From assembly GCA_031082125.1 (NCBI GenBank), contig JAVHLM010000001.1, positions 259,972 through 323,971 of the forward strand: a stretch of DNA of 64,000 nt, in the 5' to 3' direction. Both the position numbers and the translations under genes were made by a program. The DNA comes from Candidatus Eremiobacterota bacterium (GTDB lineage: Bacteria; Vulcanimicrobiota; CADAWZ01; Ess09-12). A model generated the notes under the pieces. That model saw only the letters and a program-made list of their open reading frames with translations, did no database searches and was not told the origin of the DNA. This document shows, in pieces, positions 62,196-64,000 of this stretch. Numbering within the stretch: position 1 is the stretch's first letter; the number at the start of each line of letters is the position of its first letter.

Positions 62196-62717
62196 ATGAT
62201 TAAAGAGCAGATGGATTACGTAAACCGCATGACAAATCTTATGGAGGAGACTTACCGGTCATCAATCACAAGCACCACTAAATTCCAGGAGAATTTTGTG
62301 CAGATGCTGAAAACCCTCACGGAGAGCTCCCTGAAAACCAGCAGCACTGTCCAGGAGCAGTTCCAGGAAATGACCAGGAAACACATCGATGCCACGATGG
62401 ATGCCTTCAAAAGCCTCGCGGCCATTCACAGCGAGAGCACCCAGAAGGGCATCGATGCCATCAGGGCACTCATGGACAGGTACGGCGTCGAGAACGGCGA
62501 GTTCCGCAGGAGCCTCGAGGCCCAGTGGAAAGAGCAGCTTGAGACCATCCAGGACACCTTCAGCAAAACTTCAGAGACTCTGAGAAAAGAGCAGGAAAAG
62601 CAGGCCCAGGGCCTCACCAGGCTTTACAAGGATGCCGTGGACCAGGCAATGAAGGACTTTGAGAAAAAGCTGGAAGAGGCAGAGAAGGATAGAAAGTCAC
62701 CCACTTCCAAGAACTGA
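62196..62717 (+). CDS. phasin-like PHA granule-associated protein
   Basis: ATG 62196 has AAGGAGG 8 bases upstream; a TTG at 62190 is too close to it. The 173-residue protein is entirely helical and amphipathic, with no Cys and many Gln, Lys and Glu (QEQFQEMTRKHIDATMDAF, DQAMKDFEKKLEEAEKDRK). Size, composition and its place 14 bases before phaC fit a phasin, which coats PHA granules and controls their number. A PhaE-type synthase subunit is a less likely alternative because another candidate follows phaC. It has a consensus promoter with repeated motifs upstream, fitting repression by PhaR. Confidence 0.8.
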   Translation: MIKEQMDYVNRMTNLMEETYRSSITSTTKFQENFVQMLKTLTESSLKTSSTVQEQFQEMTRKHIDATMDAFKSLAAIHSESTQKGIDAIRALMDRYGVENGEFRRSLEAQWKEQLETIQDTFSKTSETLRKEQEKQAQGLTRLYKDAVDQAMKDFEKKLEEAEKDRKSPTSKN

Positions 62718-62731
62718 CACAAGGAAAAGCA

Positions 62732-63820
62732 ATGTACATGATGGATCTCGCTTCACGCTTCACAGAACAGGCTCGTGCACAGACCTGGAAGATGAGGGAC
62801 TTCATGATGCTTATGGCCGATCCCCCGGTGGTGATGCCCGGCCAGACGCCGTCGCGCATCATCTACCGGAGGCACCGGACAGCCCTGCGGCACTATGAGC
62901 CAGCCGGGCCTCAAGTCTTCAGGACGCCGGTGCTCATTGTCTACGCGATGGTGAACAGGCCTTACATCATGGACCTCCTCCCGGGCCGGAGCATAATCGA
63001 GCTCCTGGTAAAGCATGGATTTGACGTGTTCCTGCTGGACTGGGGCACTCCCAGGAAGTGTGACAGCGACAAGGGAATCGAGAGCTATCTCGAGGACTAT
63101 CTTGACGTGATGGCTGACAAGACACTCTCCATCACCGGAACAGAGAGCCTCACCATTATGGGCTACTGCATGGGCGGAACATTGTCGCTCATATACACGG
63201 CCCTTCACAGGGAGAAGGTGAAAAATCTCGTCCTGATGGCGGCGCCTTTTGACTCGAGCTCAGACGAGGCCCTTCTCTTTCAGTGGTCCAGGGAGGTGCC
63301 CGTTCATGAGATCAGCGAGATCTTCGGCAACTGCCCGGGCTGGCTCATAGGCTCGTCATTTCTCTGGATCAATCCCCTCCAGGCGGGCGACAAGATGAAG
63401 AGCCTCTATCAGAACGCTTCGAACAAAGCCTTTACGGACCTGTTCTTCGCAATGGAGAAGTGGCTCAATGATACTGTTGACGTGCCAGGAAGGGCATACA
63501 CTGAGTTAATTACCTGGTGCTACAAGGAGAACCTCCTCGCCAGCAACAGCCTGTTCCTGGGCGGGAGGCACGCGGACCTGAAATCCATCACCTGCCCCTG
63601 CCTGAATATAATGGCGGAGCTGGACACCTCCGTGCCGCCCTCGTCGAGTGCTGGCATAGGCCCTGCGCTGGGAAGCACTGACACTGCCATGCTCTCCTGC
63701 CCGGTAGGCCATATTGGTCTTGCCGTGAGCGGCAAGGCATTGAAAAGCCTCTGGCCCGGGGCCATGAGGTGGATGGAAGAGAGGTCCGGCCCCCTGACCG
63801 CCCGAAACCATTCAGCTTAG
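62732..63820 (+). CDS. phaC: class III poly(R)-hydroxyalkanoate synthase subunit PhaC
   Basis: The 362-residue length is that of class III PhaC (about 355), not class I or II (about 590). The lipase-like box GYCMGG puts the catalytic Cys near residue 146. Asp near 295 (AELDTSVPP) and His near 326 (PVGHIGL) complete the triad. PTLIVY-like and FLLDWGTP phrases are also typical. It polymerises (R)-3-hydroxyacyl-CoA on the granule surface and needs PhaE. AAGGA lies 6 bases before ATG. The phasin gene is 14 bases upstream, and a PhaE-like gene begins 31 bases downstream. Confidence 0.95.
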   Translation: MYMMDLASRFTEQARAQTWKMRDFMMLMADPPVVMPGQTPSRIIYRRHRTALRHYEPAGPQVFRTPVLIVYAMVNRPYIMDLLPGRSIIELLVKHGFDVFLLDWGTPRKCDSDKGIESYLEDYLDVMADKTLSITGTESLTIMGYCMGGTLSLIYTALHREKVKNLVLMAAPFDSSSDEALLFQWSREVPVHEISEIFGNCPGWLIGSSFLWINPLQAGDKMKSLYQNASNKAFTDLFFAMEKWLNDTVDVPGRAYTELITWCYKENLLASNSLFLGGRHADLKSITCPCLNIMAELDTSVPPSSSAGIGPALGSTDTAMLSCPVGHIGLAVSGKALKSLWPGAMRWMEERSGPLTARNHSA

Positions 63821-63851
63821 CGCTGACAATTCAAAAACAAAGGAGACTGTT

Positions 63852-64000
63852 ATGAAAAAAACCGCTGAGACAATGCAGGAAATGGTGCATCTATGGGTTG
63901 ACACGATGCAGGCCATGGCCAGAAATCCCCTTGAAGCCATGGGAAAAGCCTGGAGCGCCGAAACGTATTCGCGCTGGTATGACCTCCATTCCAGAATGAC
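63852..64000 (+). CDS. 5' part of a PhaE-like synthase subunit (or second phasin)
   Basis: ATG 63852 follows AAAGGAGA at 7 bases. The 49 residues visible before the window ends read MKKTAETMQEMVHLWVDTMQ, then AMARNPLEAMGKAWSAETYS. The Trp-containing helical N-terminus with NPLEA resembles PhaE, the obligatory partner of class III PhaC. Its place directly after phaC supports this. A phasin cannot be excluded from this fragment. Confidence 0.6.
   Translation, partial: MKKTAETMQEMVHLWVDTMQAMARNPLEAMGKAWSAETYSRWYDLHSRM

Overview
The window is a 64 kb piece of a GC-rich bacterial chromosome, densely packed with genes and short gaps. No rRNA gene, confident tRNA, CRISPR array, insertion sequence or prophage was seen. 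Signal peptides, lipoproteins, type IV pilus/type II secretion (T4P/T2SS) pseudopilins, a periplasmic-type GlpQ and a Kup transporter point to a diderm cell. The mix of Ser/Thr kinases fused to or embedded among pseudopilin genes, ankyrin proteins, an HNH protein with a duplicated domain and a class III polyhydroxyalkanoate (PHA) locus recalls uncultured phyla such as Eremiobacterota/Vulcanimicrobiota. That placement is an inference from gene content only.

Layout. 1-3923: a two-gene minus-strand unit with a secreted ankyrin protein and a large multi-domain protein running off the left edge. 4060-6473: a DUF488 protein and Kup. 6725-10845: a tight operon of two pseudopilins, a membrane-anchored Ser/Thr kinase and a GspF/PilC-type protein. 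11082-18025: an HNH protein with a consensus promoter and palindromic operator candidate, a PilX-like protein, Uma2, a double-PilZ protein and an RTX-like protein with 11-residue repeats. 18152-25205: a zinc-ribbon coiled-coil protein, small secreted proteins, and two tandem ADP-glucose pyrophosphorylase genes. 25259-33377: a GGDEF-like/ATPase/HEAT protein, GlpQ, a gluconokinase remnant, an anchored ligand-binding protein, a KAP NTPase and a small charged protein. 33376-39707 (minus): an operon for a diguanylate cyclase, a PilZ protein, a membrane spermidine-synthase-like/TPR protein and a 19-repeat ankyrin protein. 39899-47814: a probable pseudokinase, an aldo-keto reductase, an RDD protein, an MBL-fold hydrolase and a clostripain-like peptidase. 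48033-55972: a thermonuclease-like protein, DUF2950, a kinase-pseudopilin fusion, an M48 peptidase preceded by a structured RNA, and a GH3 glycosidase. 56095-64000: PHA metabolism, with a PhaB/FabG-type reductase, PhaR, an alpha/beta hydrolase, a CoA-transferase, a phasin, PhaC and the start of a PhaE-like gene.

Themes. Two carbon stores are represented: glycogen-type (GlgC pair) and PHA (PhaR/phasin/PhaC/PhaE). Signalling is heavy, with three kinase-fold proteins, GGDEF/PilZ c-di-GMP parts and an ankyrin/HEAT/TPR scaffold set. The most notable observations are: (i) a tandem GlgC pair whose first copy carries changes at the same two sites as the plant modulatory large subunit; (ii) an orphan structured RNA with its own promoter and terminator ahead of an M48 peptidase gene; (iii) a PHA locus with an apparently leaderless phaR and repeated motifs upstream of the phasin gene; (iv) kinases physically linked to pseudopilin machinery; and (v) an RTX-like protein with an 11-residue instead of 9-residue period.
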